DNA from: Solen grandis
Lineage: Eukaryota > Mollusca > Bivalvia > Adapedonta > Solenidae
Length of the DNA: 64,000 nucleotides
Assembly: GCA_021229015.1 (NCBI GenBank)
Contig: CM037777.1
Location: forward strand, 21,698,110 to 21,762,109
Direction: 5' to 3'
Shown here: one piece after another, positions 37,029 to 48,591 of the stretch
Layout: each line of letters begins with the position of its first letter
Numbering within the stretch: position 1 is the first letter of the stretch
Program-made: the position numbers and the translations under genes
The notes under the pieces: generated by a model
Seen by the model: the letters and a program-made list of their open reading frames with translations, nothing else
Databases searched by the model: none
What the model was told of the DNA's origin: nothing

Positions 37029-39416
37029 AACAAAAGGGCCATGATGGCCCTTAATTGCTCACCTGAGAAATATTGCTTTCAATGGTTTATAATATGAACA
37101 TACTTAAAGTGGGACCAATTTTGACACAGGGCCATGATTAAAAACAAACTTTGGTAATGATCCACTAGACAATGCTGCATGCACAATGCCATATGCCATA
37201 TGGTTTCTACAAGGTTTTCCCTTTAAGCTTACTGATCTAGCTTTGAAATTAATGTAGCGTGTTCTAAACACCTTAACTCTTGACCTTGTGGTTTCTGAGA
37301 AGAAGATTTTCCTTTCTTCCTCTATATAAGCCTATATAATGTAAAATCAAGTGACACCTGGGGCGGACCCAATTTGGACCCAAGGGCCATGATTTGAACA
37401 ACTTTGGTAGAGATCCACTAGAGATCCACTAGACAATGGTACAAGCCTTATATCTAAGCTCTAAGCCATGTGGTGTCAGATAAGAAGATTTTTCTAGTTT
37501 TTCCCTATATAATCCTTTGTAAAATAAAATGACCCCTGGAGCGAGGGCAATTTTGACCCAGAGGTCATTATTTTAACAACTTTTGTAGTAGCTCACAAGA
37601 CAATTCTACATACCAAATATCCAAGCTCTAAGCCTTGCAGTATTTCAGGAGATGATTTTTCTATTTTTCCTATGTAAAATCAAGTGACCCCTAGGGCAGG
37701 GCCAATTTTCACCCAAGGGCCATGATTTGAACAACTTAAGTAGAGATCCACCAGACAATACCACATACCCAATATCTTAACACCAGGCCATGTGGTTTCT
37801 GATGAGAAGATTTTTCTAGGTTTTCCCTATATAAGCCTATGTAAAATAAAGTGACACCTGGGGCAGGGCAAATTTTGACCCTAGGGCCATGATTTGGACA
37901 TTTTTTGTAAAGGTTTATAAGACAATTCTACATGCTGTAGGCCTTACAGTTTTGCAGGAGAAGATTTTCTAAGATTGCAATTTAAAATCTAATTTTAGCT
38001 CCTGTGACCTACTTTTTCAACCAATCATAATAATTTGTACAATTTTGTTAGAGGACATCATAAGGATGATTCCTGTGAAATTTTGTCAAAAACCCTTCAG
38101 CGGATTAGGAGGAGATGTTGTTTAATGGAAAAAGTTGACGCAAGACGTACGCATGCACGGACAGATGGACGGACGACAGACGCCGGACAAAAGGCAATCA
38201 TAAAAGCTCACCATGAGCATGTTGTGCTCAGGTGAGCTAAATATCTAAGCTCTAGGCCTTATGGATTCATAAAAGAAGATTTTTAAGATTTTCCTTTATA
38301 ACTCTATGTAAAACAAGTAACCCCTGGTGCGGGGTCATTTATCATCATAGGCTATGATTTGAACAATCTTGGTAATGAACCATGATGCTACATACCAAAT
38401 ATCTTAGCTCTAGGCCTTATAGTTTCATAGGAGAAGATTTTTAAAGTTTTTCCTATATAAGTCTATGTAAAACAAGTGATCCCCGGGGCAGGGCCAATTC
38501 TAAACCCCGGGTCATAATTTGAACAACTTTTGTAGAGATTCACTAGACAATGCTACACGCCAAATATCTTAGCTCTAGGCCATGTGGTTTCTAAGAAGAA
38601 GATTTTTCTTTTTTTTTCTATATTTGCCTGATTAATCAAGTGACCCCTGGGACTGGGCCAATTTTGACCCCAGGGTCATAATTTGAACAAACTTGGTAGA
38701 GATCCGGAACCCCCCGGGGGGAAATTCCCAATGGTCATGATTTGTACAAATTTGGTAGAGATTCACTAGACAATGCTGCATGCCAAATATCTTAGCTCTA
38801 GGCCTTATTGTTTCATAGAAGAAGATTTTTTAAGTTTTTCACTATATAAACCTATGAAAATAAAATGACCCCTGGGGCGGGGCCAATTTTGACCCAAGGT
38901 CATGATTTGAACAATTTGGTAGATGATTCATAGATAATTCTACATACCAATATCTTAGCTCTAGGCCTTATTGTTTCATAGAAGAAGATTTTTTAAATTT
39001 TTTCACTATTATACCTAATGAAAATAAAATGACCCTGGGGCGGGGCCAATTTGGACCCCAGGGTCATATCTGAACAACTTTTGTAGATGTTCATAAGACA
39101 ATTCACATACAATTATTAAAGCTCTAGCCTTACAGTTTGCAGGAAAGATTTTCTAAGATTGCATTTTAAAAATCTATTTTGAGCTCTGTACCTCTTATTA
39201 CCCAATCAAAATAATTTGAACAATTTGTTTAGAGGACATGCATAAGGATGATTCTGTAAAGTTGTCAAAATCCATCTTAGTGGTTTAAAGGAGGAGAAGT
39301 TGTTTAAAGGAAAAGTTTTACGCAAGACACACGCACGCACGACGGACGGACGGACACACAAAAGCGATTTACAAAAGCTCACCCTGAGCAGTTTGTGCTC
39401 AGGTGAGCTTAAAAAC
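37029..39416 (+). mobile_element. Family A element with two successive tails
   Basis: The head AACAAAAGGGCCATGATGGC is followed by TGCTCACCTGAG. Units contain GTGACACCTGGGGC and GACCCAAGGGCCATGATT. The first tail GAGCATGTTGTGCTCAGGTG ends AGCTAAA at about 38241 and runs directly into further units. The second tail (GAGCAGTTTGTGCTCAGGTG) ends AGCTTAAAAAC at 39416. From about 38640 onward many units have single-base losses compared with other copies. Confidence 0.65.
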
Positions 39417-40009
39417 ACATTTACAGACAGTAACAAGTACATACAACATACTTTAACGCGCGCCAGTGGTTTTGGAAAAATTTTCAAGTTTTATTTTTAT
39501 ATTACTTCAAAAAAACACTTTCCCTAAGACGGGCAGTTATAATCTGACCACCTTAGCAGTTGAACACATTGTTTAGTGTATTTTATCTGATCAAAAAACA
39601 CACTTTCACCACAGTAAAAACGAACAAGGCTTTGTGTTTCTAAAAGAAATTTTTCTTGTTTTTTTTATTTATGTGTAATCAACCCGGGACTGGGTAATTT
39701 GACCCATTAACATTTAACAATTGGTAGAATCAAAAACACACACCACTATCTTAACTTATGCTTTGTTTCATGAAAAACACACATAAGTTTGTTTAAAGTG
39801 ATTTTTTACAGATAAAAAATGCACTTTTGAACAGAAAAAAAAACCACTTTTTGTTCATTTTTTATTCAATTTAAACGCAGTCGGTAAGAAAAAACGCACT
39901 TAAAACGCAGTGCCAATACCACAGCGTTTTACATGGATTAAACACGCATAAAACGCACATTAAACGTGCGTTTTACACACTTATTTGAGAAGGGCAAGAT
40001 TGTAAACAA
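39417..40009. repeat. AAACGCAC-type palindromic repeat, third piece
   Basis: Dense AAACGCACTTAAAACGCAG and GTGCGTTTTACACAC motifs at about 39880-39985. This looks like a continuation of the sequence at 34252-34680 and 36840-37028. Confidence 0.45.
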
Positions 40010-40464
40010 AAAGAAATCTGTTAATCGCAACAATTGCAGAATTCTATATAAAACCAAGTGACCCCTGGGGCTAGGCCAATTTTGACCCAAAGACCATTAT
40101 TTTAACAAACCTAGTAGAGGTGCATATTGTTACATCCAAAGAATCTAAACCCCAGACCTTGTGGTTTCTGACAAGAAAATTTTTCTAGTTTTTCCTAAAT
40201 TCAAGTGACCCCTGGGACGGGCTCAATTTTGACCCTGTGGTCATGATTTGAACAAACTTGGTAGAAGTCCACTAGACAATGCTGTGACCCAGATATGCAA
40301 TGGACCAAAACAATTTGAACAACTTTAGAAGAGCTTCATGCAAGGAAGATCATAGGCAAGTTTTATCAAATTTGGCCCAGTAGTTTCAGAGGAGATGTTT
40401 GAAACAATTGTTGACGACAGACAGACAATGGACAGACATCGATCCTTAAAGCTCACATGAGCAC
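40010..40464 (+). mobile_element. Family A fragment lacking head and final tail
   Basis: Units contain CAAGTGACCCCTGGG. The copy runs to the first half of the tail (GCTCACATGAGCAC, 40451-40464) and stops before the returning arm of the hairpin. Confidence 0.55.
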
Positions 40465-41222
40465 TTCTGGCAGTCTACACCTATTGCAGACCCAAATGCT
40501 GGTGGTTCAAACCCCTGTATTGGCAATATTATCTGTTGAACAGGCCCCAAACACTGATCTAACAAAGGATCAATCACTTGGGTCTTAGCATAACTTTAAA
40601 AAAATATTTTCTGACAAACATCAAATGTAAAAGTTAAAGTCAAAACAAAATGCTCAGGGAGCCTACCTGGGATAATGCATATAGTGGCATGTGTTGGGTT
40701 GGACCATCTGTGTGTCCCCAAAACATAGGGGGCCTTCTGGTAAAACACCCATCTGATCCTACAACAAAATCTCTTCGTCAAAGTAATAAGGCATATGATT
40801 TATGATTAACAATTTCACCTTTCAATGTTTACATGTATATGAGAGATATCAAAGATATCAAAGAAAGACTCATGTGACAAGTATGAGTGACTACAATATA
40901 GCCAGCTATAATGCTTCTCAGAATAATGCTGAACATTTGAAAATAATGCTGGTCAGAAAAATGTAAAAGTTTGCAATTCAGGACACAACAAAACTTTCTT
41001 CTGAGTCACAAATCATTAATCTAGCAGTATAAATACAACAAAAGTTAGAAGTGATAAGGAGATGCCAAAACCATAATCCGCAACGATGAAAAAGAAATGG
41101 TGAAGCACTCAGATCAACCCACGCTAAGGGAGATAATGCATGAAAGAACATTTTGTAAATAGCGCAGATGGGAAAATGTCAGAAAGCTGTCAGTATATTT
41201 TTGTTTACATTCTAAAATAAAG
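40465..41222. other. Largely single-copy DNA around the 40.7 kb exon
   Basis: Apart from the exon at 40667-40758, nothing is recognised before the next family A head at 41223. Confidence 0.4.
40667..40758 (-). CDS. Candidate exon of an unrecognised - strand gene (most 5' seen)
   Basis: On the - strand an acceptor GATTTTGTTGTAG precedes 30 codons plus two bases, and the exon ends CCCAG before donor GTAGGC. All three frames are open. The one whose phase fits the 49-bp exon reads DQMGVLPEGPLCFGDTQMVQ then PNTCHYMHYP, with the last codon split. Joined to the exons at 23.1, 10.4 and 10.1 kb it gives 185 residues with no stop. The introns would be about 17.5 kb, 12.7 kb and 103 bp, the long ones filled by the tandem-unit elements. 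Function is unknown. Confidence 0.55.
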
Positions 41223-41844
41223 AACAAGAGGGCCATGATGGCCCTGGATCGCTCACCTGAGTACCATTGCTACAACTGATTACAAGGTTTTTAAACAGAC
41301 AAGAATTCTGATATAACTCAATCTTAAACATTTTAGCCCTGACAATACTACACACCAAATATATGAGCACTGGGCCTTATGGTTTCAGAGGAGAAGACTT
41401 AGTGCGGGGTCATTTATCTCCAAAGGGCCATCATTTTGAAAATCTTGATAATGAACCATTAGATGATGCTACATACCAAATATCTAAGCTCTAGGCCTAA
41501 TGGATTCATAGAAGAAGATTTTTAAAGATTTTCCTATATAACTCTATGTTAAACAAGTGACCCCTGGTGCGGGGGCATTTATCACCATAGGGTCATGATT
41601 TGTACAATCTTGGTAATAAACCATAAGATGATGCTCATACCAAATATCTAATCTCTAGGCCTATGGATTCATAGAAGAAGATTTTTAAAGACTTTCCTAT
41701 ATAACTCTATGTAAAACAAGTGACCCCTGGTGCGGGGTCATTTATCACCATAGGGCTATGATTTGTACAATCTTGGTAATGAACCATAAGATGATGCTAC
41801 ATACCAAATATCTAAGCTCTAGGCCTAATGGATTCATAGAAGAA
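41223..41844 (+). mobile_element. Family A element cut by the assembly gap
   Basis: The head AACAAGAGGGCCATGATGGC and the following 250 bp are nearly identical to 19257-19500. Two units follow, and the copy is then lost in the gap at 41845. The tail is not in the window. Confidence 0.7.
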
Positions 41845-41944
41845 NNNNNNNNNNNNNNNNNNNNNNNNNNNNNNNNNNNNNNNNNNNNNNNNNNNNNNNN
41901 NNNNNNNNNNNNNNNNNNNNNNNNNNNNNNNNNNNNNNNNNNNN
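41845..41944. other. Assembly gap, 100 N
   Basis: Exactly 100 unknown bases, a length often used as a placeholder. The break falls inside a tandem-unit element, so the true missing length may be very different. Confidence 0.95.
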
Positions 41945-42189
41945 TGTTTTTATCATTATTTAATTAAATTTTCCATTTTGATAAAATTATCGGCGTTTAA
42001 TATGGTGCTCGTTCTTTTATTAAATTGCCTTAACCAGTAGCTCTCTGAACTATTATTGATTAGCAGATATGACGCATCGATTAGCAGATCTGACGCGTTT
42101 TGAAGTATTTTCTTTCAAGTTTTATTTCATTTGATATCTTTTGTTGTAGGTTGAACACGTTGTTACTAAAAAAATATAAAAATCTTCTA

Positions 42190-42478
42190 CTTGACTATTT
42201 GAGTTTACCGTCAGTCAGTCATAAGCAACGTCCATCTAATTACAGGTGCAGGAAGACCCCGAATGCACTGAGGCATCCGGATAGAATCACCGACCTACCG
42301 CATGCCATCTGGAAGGCTTCCTCACACGAAAATCCAAATGAGGTGGAGAAAGACTCCGAATACACGGAGGCATCCGGGTAGAACCACCGACCTACAGCAA
42401 GTCGAACCCACGTGGTGAGGGGCTGAATGAGTGTTAAAGTCAGCGACTTTACCCTCTCGGCCACGGAGGCCCCACATA
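42190..42478 (-). repeat. tRNA-Leu-like SINE, with internal duplication
   Basis: The - strand begins GGGGCCTCCGTGGCCGAGAG, an A-box region, then AAAGTCGCTGACTTTAACAC and GTGGGTTCGACTT, a B box. The body contains GGTCGGTGGTTCTACCCGGA twice in diverged form. The other end reads CTCAAATAGTCAAG. Family members: 54683-54955 and the fragment at 23780. Confidence 0.68.
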
Positions 42479-42799
42479 TGCTCATGAATACAATTCAGTA
42501 TGACTCAAAAATCTGAAATTTATCATCCGATTCAGTGCCAGAAAATTAAAAAGGTGGTGCATACGGGTTGGCTGATTAACCAGACTAAAACTGAGCAATT
42601 ATGGCGAACGATTTAGAGATCGGTTGAGCGATCGTTTGAGTGATTAGAAAAAAGAGTTTGAACTTATTTGGGAAATAAACTCTAACAACTTATACTACGG
42701 TAATTCCTCTCGACGGTTCCTGGGTTGGACTAATATAGAGCGCATGGCAAGGTCATGGAACCCTCTTCCCCACCCCCTTTGTGATTCAATTCGGGTCAA

Positions 42800-43145
42800 C
42801 AGTCGGGTGCATTACCACTGAATCACGGTGCTCTTAATGGATCACAGTGCTATTGGTTACATACCTGCCACGTAACAAAGAGGTTGTGGATTCGATCCTG
42901 GCCGCATCATACCAATATCGTTGAAGATGGTACTCCCTTGAGCTTGGCGCTCGACACATAACGGTTGCTTTCAAACTGGTTGACCAAGTGTCGGGATAAT
43001 TCTGGATGTGGTATCATGCCGATTGTCTGCGGCCATTCGGAGCACCGACGGATATTACCGACTGGTTCAGTCTGATATCGCTGCGAGTCAGTCCAAATGA
43101 TTAGGTACCGTCTGTGGAACATTAAACACAAGCAAGATGGATACA
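42800..43145 (+). repeat. V-SINE-like tRNA-derived SINE, degenerate
   Basis: A B box (GGATTCGATCC, about 42888-42898) is followed by the family body (GGTACTCCCTTGAGCTTGGC, CTGGTTGACC, GTGTCGGGATAAT). It ends near CCGTCTGTGGAACATTAAAC. Molluscan SINEs of the V-SINE superfamily have this kind of layout. Other copies: 51295, 52425, 57523, 58222, 61567 and 62155. Confidence 0.55.
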
Positions 43146-43585
43146 TGACTTATGGCGACATTCTTATTGAAAACAACGAAAAGGAACTTCCATTGGCGAT
43201 GTAAGGATACTGTGTAACAGAATTAAACTGTTTTATAAAGTAAGATAAATATGAATAGTCTAATCAACATTTTAAACATTTTAGAGCGCGGGTGATTAGG
43301 AATTATCCTCTCAGATTTACCACTAGAAAAGAGCAAATATATCCGTTGTGTTTCTGTGACCGAAACATAAATAATCACGGTTATAAAATATAGTTATTAC
43401 ATGCATATATATAAGGCCGATGAAAAATCAGCTTTTGTAAATACATTTTATAGGATAATTTAGTAGTTTTAATTTTGAAAGCGTGTGTATGTGTGTTTTA
43501 TTTCATTCAGACAACGCACCATGTAGCTTTCCAGTAAAGCTAATCATGACACTGGGTACCGAAAAATCATTTTCCATAATTTATT

Positions 43586-43811
43586 TATCCTGGACAGCAC
43601 TTCACTTCTCACCAATGCGTCCAGGGTTCGATCCCGGGGGACGTACGTGAAAGGGTACGGTGTTCGCCCGTCCATACATGTGGGTTTTCTCCGGGTGCTC
43701 CGGTTTCCTCCCACAATAATTACCATATATGCCGCCATCCGAACCAACGAGAATGATTTATATAAGTTGTAAGAACCTGTTTCATAATAAATGTAAAATA
43801 AATAAAGTTAA
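43586..43811 (+). repeat. tRNA-derived SINE, second family
   Basis: CTTCTCACCAATGCGTCCAG then B box GGGTTCGATCCC, followed by GTGGGTTTTCTCCGGGTGCT and CCTCCCACAATAAT, ending AATAAATAAAGTT. The A-box half is damaged. Better copies lie at 60240-60485 and 48308-48591. Confidence 0.65.
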
Positions 43812-43912
43812 AATATATAACTTATTTGTCTTAAAATATGACCAGCTTCTTCCTAATGTGTGATGTGAATGTTAACTAAATTGATCCTACATTTGACTGA
43901 TTCCACTCCATC

Positions 43913-44060
43913 AAAAATACTTAGCGTTAAGTAATACTTAAATACTTTGCGGCCAATCTAACTGAAGTACGTAGCATAGCGTATATAGAGGGATGACCTT
44001 AGTCAGATTGCTTTGCGGTGAATTTCATCATTCTTGTTTCTCTTATTAAGGTATCAATAT
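43913..44060. repeat. Dispersed repeat with a CTTAGCGTTAAG palindrome
   Basis: CTTAGCGTTAAGTAATACTT and GAATTTCATCATTCTTGTTT are shared with 60576-60655, and in part with 32170-32275. It lies about 75 bp upstream of the retrotransposon frame. Function unknown. Confidence 0.5.
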
Positions 44061-44135
44061 ATTTGAATTCTTAACAATTATTGTTAGTTGATTAAGTACA
44101 TGTAATAATTAATGTCAACTAAGTAACTTACTTAA

Positions 44136-46589
44136 ACATTTCGTAGTACTTTTATTAACGAAGATCCTACGCCTACCTTAATAAATCATGTTACAGATGA
44201 GATATCGTCAATATTCAGCGAGGCTGCAAACACTACTTTCCCTACCAAGAGTAATACTAAATCTTTTAGCAACTCCAAAAATAACAACAAACCATGGTTT
44301 GGAGTACAGTGTAATAGAGCTAGAACACATTATCATAAGGCTAAAGATCTATACCGAAGGCACCCGACTAATGACAATAAGGTAAATTTACGTAACGCTA
44401 GTAAACAGTATAAAAGAACGATGAATTTCCATATTAAAAAATACCAAAAACAAACTCAAGATAAACTAAGGCGCCTAAATGACAAAAACCCAAAACAATA
44501 TTGGAAAATCTTAAAAATTACATCGAAAAATAATGAACATGAAACTCCCTCTTTAAGCGAATTTTTCGAACATTTTAAATCAATAAATACGGATAATATT
44601 GATGACGAAATTACATTTAATGACCCATTCATATCATCGAACGACTATCTGAATTTCCCAATAACTGAATTCGAGATGATAAAGTGTATACAGAATCTAA
44701 AAAATGCAAAATCATCAAGTCCCTATGATAACATACTAAATGAGTATATCAAAGCAACGAAAAATATAATGCTCCCTCTCTATGTTAGGCTATTTAACTC
44801 TGTATTTGATACTGGATACCTCCCGAATTCGTGGTTGGAAGGTTACATTGTTCCCATTTATAAAAACAAAGGTGACCCTACAGATGTTAATAATTACCGC
44901 CCTATAACAATACTAAGCTGTCTTGGTAAAGTTTTTACATCTATACTTAATATCAGGCTATGTACTTTTCTGGAAGATAATAACATACTTAATGAAAATC
45001 AAGCTGGTTTCAGGAAGAGCTTCTCGTGTTCAGATCATATTTTCTCTTTATACTCTTTAATAGAAATAATGAAAAAACAGAAAAAGAAATTATTTTGTGC
45101 TTTCGTAGATTTTTCGCAAGCTTTCGATAAGGTATGGAGGGCGGGACTTTGGCATAAAATCTTACAATACTCAGTCGATGGCAAATTCTTTAATGTGATC
45201 TATAATATGTATAAACATATCAAGTCTTGCGTTTCACAAAACGGTACATTTTCTAATACTTTCGAGTCTCAAATTGGTGTAAGACAAGGTGAAAATTTGT
45301 CACCAGTACTATTTTCATTGTTTTTGAACGACTTGCAAATGTACTTACATGAACGTGGTGCAATCGGTATAAAGCTTGACGACAATGAAGATTTATCACA
45401 GTGGCTTAAACTGTTGGTCTTGCTTTATGCGGATGACACTATTATCATTTCTGATTCTGCCGATGACTTCCAGAATAGCCTAGACATCTTCCATGAATAT
45501 TGCTGTAAATGGCACCTGAAAGTAAATATAAATAAAACCAAGGTTATAGTATTTGGAGCTAGACATTTAAGAAATATAAACTTTAAACTTGGAACTCAAA
45601 TGCTAGATTTTACTGAGCAATATCACTATTTAGGTGTTACTTTTTCTAGTAATGGTTCCTTTCTAAAAGCTCGTAAACACGTTTCTCAACAAGCAAATAA
45701 AGCACTTCATTTACTTTTCATGAGAGCTCGTAACGCTGATTTACCCATTGATCTAACTGTAAAACTATTTGACCACACTGTCCTTCCAATATTATTGTAT
45801 GGCTCCGAAATTTTTGGCTATGAAAATCTCGACATAATAGAAAGAGTTCACAATAACTTTCTTCGCAAAATTACCAAAGCACGTAAATCCACGCCCATCT
45901 CATTCTTGCACGGAGAACTTGGCAGATACCCAATTTCCATTGTAGTACAAACTCGTATGATCTCCTTCTGGGTGCGTCTCATAACTGGAAACAGAAACAA
46001 GATTAGCTATAAATTATATAAGTACATGATATCTAAAAATAGTGAACAATTCAAATGGATAGAGAAAATTAAAAATATTCTTACATCGATCGGAAGACCA
46101 GATTTGTGGTTAAATCAAGAATATATTACTAACAAGAATTTAAACAAAGATATTATTCAAACACTAACAGACCAATATAAACAGAAATGGCATGACAGTT
46201 TACAACACTCTAATAAAGGGGTTATTTACAGTGCTTTTAAAACTACTTATGAACTTGAAAAATATTTTACTATTTTAAATCAAAATGCAGCAATTAATTT
46301 CTTTAAATTTCGAACAGCTAATCATCACTTACCAATAGAGTCAGGTCGGTACGATGGAACACCTCTCCAGGATAGGAAATGTACCCTCTGTAGTTCAGAC
46401 AGCGTCGGGGATGAAAGTCACTATCTTCTTTATTGCAACTATTTTAACGGTGCAAGAAATAAATTCCTTTGTCAATTCATACATAACGCAACAGACTCAA
46501 ACTCTCTACTGTCAAGTAAAGATCCGTGTACTTTAAGAAATCTAACCAAATTCATTCGAGAGATAATGCAACGGTTCAGTCAAAATTAA
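44136..46589 (+). CDS. Reverse transcriptase (partial ORF2) of a non-LTR retrotransposon
   Basis: Copies the element's RNA into DNA at a nicked target. The frame is open for 817 codons; the first ATG is at 44421 (722 aa), but homologous-looking sequence (KPWFGVQCNRARTHYHKAK) lies upstream in frame, so that ATG is not the original start. Counting from 44421, the palm carries FVDFSQAFD at 228-236, GVRQGENLSP at 286-295 and the catalytic YADD at 336-339. Near the C-terminus a zinc-finger-like set C654, C657, H667, C672 is seen. There is no endonuclease domain, because the 5' end is lost. No stop or frameshift interrupts the reverse transcriptase, so the copy is fairly young. It has no promoter of its own and is probably inactive. 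The preceding flank holds a SINE and a dispersed repeat. Confidence 0.9.
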   Translation, partial: TFRSTFINEDPTPTLINHVTDEISSIFSEAANTTFPTKSNTKSFSNSKNNNKPWFGVQCNRARTHYHKAKDLYRRHPTNDNKVNLRNASKQYKRTMNFHIKKYQKQTQDKLRRLNDKNPKQYWKILKITSKNNEHETPSLSEFFEHFKSINTDNIDDEITFNDPFISSNDYLNFPITEFEMIKCIQNLKNAKSSSPYDNILNEYIKATKNIMLPLYVRLFNSVFDTGYLPNSWLEGYIVPIYKNKGDPTDVNNYRPITILSCLGKVFTSILNIRLCTFLEDNNILNENQAGFRKSFSCSDHIFSLYSLIEIMKKQKKKLFCAFVDFSQAFDKVWRAGLWHKILQYSVDGKFFNVIYNMYKHIKSCVSQNGTFSNTFESQIGVRQGENLSPVLFSLFLNDLQMYLHERGAIGIKLDDNEDLSQWLKLLVLLYADDTIIISDSADDFQNSLDIFHEYCCKWHLKVNINKTKVIVFGARHLRNINFKLGTQMLDFTEQYHYLGVTFSSNGSFLKARKHVSQQANKALHLLFMRARNADLPIDLTVKLFDHTVLPILLYGSEIFGYENLDIIERVHNNFLRKITKARKSTPISFLHGELGRYPISIVVQTRMISFWVRLITGNRNKISYKLYKYMISKNSEQFKWIEKIKNILTSIGRPDLWLNQEYITNKNLNKDIIQTLTDQYKQKWHDSLQHSNKGVIYSAFKTTYELEKYFTILNQNAAINFFKFRTANHHLPIESGRYDGTPLQDRKCTLCSSDSVGDESHYLLYCNYFNGARNKFLCQFIHNATDSNSLLSSKDPCTLRNLTKFIREIMQRFSQN

Positions 46590-47121
46590 ACTAACATAAT
46601 ATGTAAATATGCCAATACCTCCTCATGCAAATTTTGTTGTTTCTAAATCCTTTCCCTTATCTCAATTTTAATCATCATGTATGTATATGTACATATTCAA
46701 AATTATTATCATTCATTTCTCATTGTTAAATATATATCGATATTTACTTACCGTAGGTCAGCTCGAAATTTTGCCTTGTAAAATTTCGTTCCATGATACC
46801 TCTGTCTATGTCTAGCCGACACCACATGATTAGCAATTGATTCACGTGATAACCTTACTGCCGCTACGAAATCATGCTTGATTAATTACTCCACGATTTA
46901 TTTCTCTCCACGTTGTTGCAAGTGACCTATATTTGTCTCATACTTTATCGGCATAACTGTAAAATGCTATACATTAGTTATTTTATATATGACAGTAAGT
47001 GTTTGCACTGACATCATTATTATTATCACGAAATCTCTCTCCCCCCCCCCCCCCCCCCATTGTTTAACGTTCAACATGATTATTATTGTTTCTTTTTTCC
47101 ATATTATATTTTTTATTCCTT

Positions 47122-47329
47122 TTCATTTACATACTAGGCTATCATGATGTCTACACCATTTATATTTGTACGTATATAAAATACCTTGCCATCTTTCGCT
47201 TTCGACTTAGGCAAGGAAACAAAGTCACGATAGCCTAGTATAATGAAAGTTAATTGGAAATTCTATGTAAGTAAATGTATATGTGCATCTGTCCTTAACT
47301 GTGTTTCGCTTTCGGTATCTGTTAAGGAC
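47122..47329 (+). other. Paired stem-loops in the retrotransposon 3' UTR
   Basis: An outer stem pairs ATACTAGGCTATC (47131-47143) with GATAGCCTAGTAT (about 47230-47242). Inside it CCTTGCC (47184-47190) pairs with GGCAAGG (47210-47216). Further on, GTCCTTAAC (47291-47299) pairs with GTTAAGGAC (47321-47329). Both smaller loops expose TTCGCTTTCG (47195-47204 and 47305-47314). Confidence 0.55.
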
Positions 47330-47940
47330 TGAGGCGCTATCTTGAAACATGTATATCGCAATATACTTTCTCTCTCTCTCTCTCTGTTTCTCTTCTCTCT
47401 CTATCTCTCTCTATTGGTGTATTCTACTTATTATTAAAATGAAGACCAACAAAAACGATTTAAGAAAATTCCTATGGTTATTTATTAATAGCTAAAATTT
47501 ATTTTGATAACAAATTTTGCTGTGTGTTTACTCTCTCTCTCTCTCTCTCTCTCTCACGAAAACACTGGTTATTCTGATATATTCATTTACCTTGTAAATT
47601 GATACTATTTATTCGCCTATATAGCGAAATGCTCATTGACACTATTATTAAAGATATTATTATGATATAATAGATATATAAATATATATAAATATCTATA
47701 TTTCATAAATGCAAAATTTGTCTTCTCCCATATTTTAGTAGGTCAGTCTCTCCTTTCTCTATTAAATATTTGGATATATACCCTTAATAATGCCATATTC
47801 TTTTTTCAAGTGTTAACGCGATGCACACGTTATCCCCAACCGGAAGAAATGTATATATTGTATTGTCTATGTATTTTCTTCTCCATATTGTACATGATTG
47901 TACTTGGATGAAAATAAAGTTTTGTTCTGTTCTGTTCTGG

Positions 47941-48307
47941 ATAGCAATGGTGGATGGAATGGAAATTAAAGGGAGACAATGTGTCATAAAATGTTTGTAA
48001 GTGTAACAGAAAATATTGAGTTGTTTCCCGTAGACAATTTCAAAATCTGTACATATAACAGTAGTAGTAAACTATCAAGATCTGTATGTGGCAGAATAAA
48101 ATAATTGAACAAAACCGACATTATTTCAGTTATTCTATAACTTTGTTTTCAGTTACTGTTGACTTTTTTTTAATATTTCTTTTACATTTTTTTATGTCTG
48201 TGAGTGTTTTATAAATAATAATAATAATAAAATAATAATAATAAATAAAAATAAAAAATAAAACCACAACTTATGTAATACAAATGCAAAAAATGTCCTC
48301 AAAATTA
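47941..48307. other. AT-rich spacer
   Basis: ATA-rich simple sequence (AATAATAATAAT near 48215-48260). No gene seen. Confidence 0.4.
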
Positions 48308-48591
48308 AACTTTATTTTAGATAGCTTACGTAACAAGTTCTCACAAGATATATATAGTCACTCTCGATGGCTCGGGAGGCGGCGTCAATCTCCAAGCAGA
48401 GTTGTCGTTCGTTCCTCATATAACATGTGATGTGTAAGAGAGTGAAGCGGCGTATGTGGTCATTATTGTGGGAGGAATAGAAAACCCACGTGCCTAGACG
48501 GGCGACCACTGTGCACTGACCAGGAATCGAACTCGGGACGCATCTGCGAGAAGCGAAGTGCGTTACCACTATGCAGGCACCTAACTAGGCT
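48308..48591 (-). repeat. tRNA-derived SINE, second family, reverse orientation
   Basis: On the - strand: AGGTGCCTGCATAGTGGTAA (A-box region), then CGCACTTCGCTTCTCGCAGA, B box GAGTTCGATTCC, GTGGGTTTTCTATTCCTCCC, and an AATAAAGTTT end. Full-length relative of 60240-60485. Confidence 0.65.

Larger units (their letters stand above)
44136..47940 (+). mobile_element. 5'-truncated non-LTR retrotransposon (CR1/Jockey-like)
   Basis: The open frame starts just after a stop at 44133 and runs to 46589. A 3' UTR of about 1.35 kb follows, containing structured hairpins and AATAAA (47913-47918), and ending in a short TTCTG repeat at 47922-47940. An open frame beginning mid-protein plus a short 3' microsatellite indicates a target-primed insertion cut short at its 5' end. 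ORF1 and the endonuclease domain are missing. The clade is inferred from overall motif style, not from an alignment. Confidence 0.75.
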
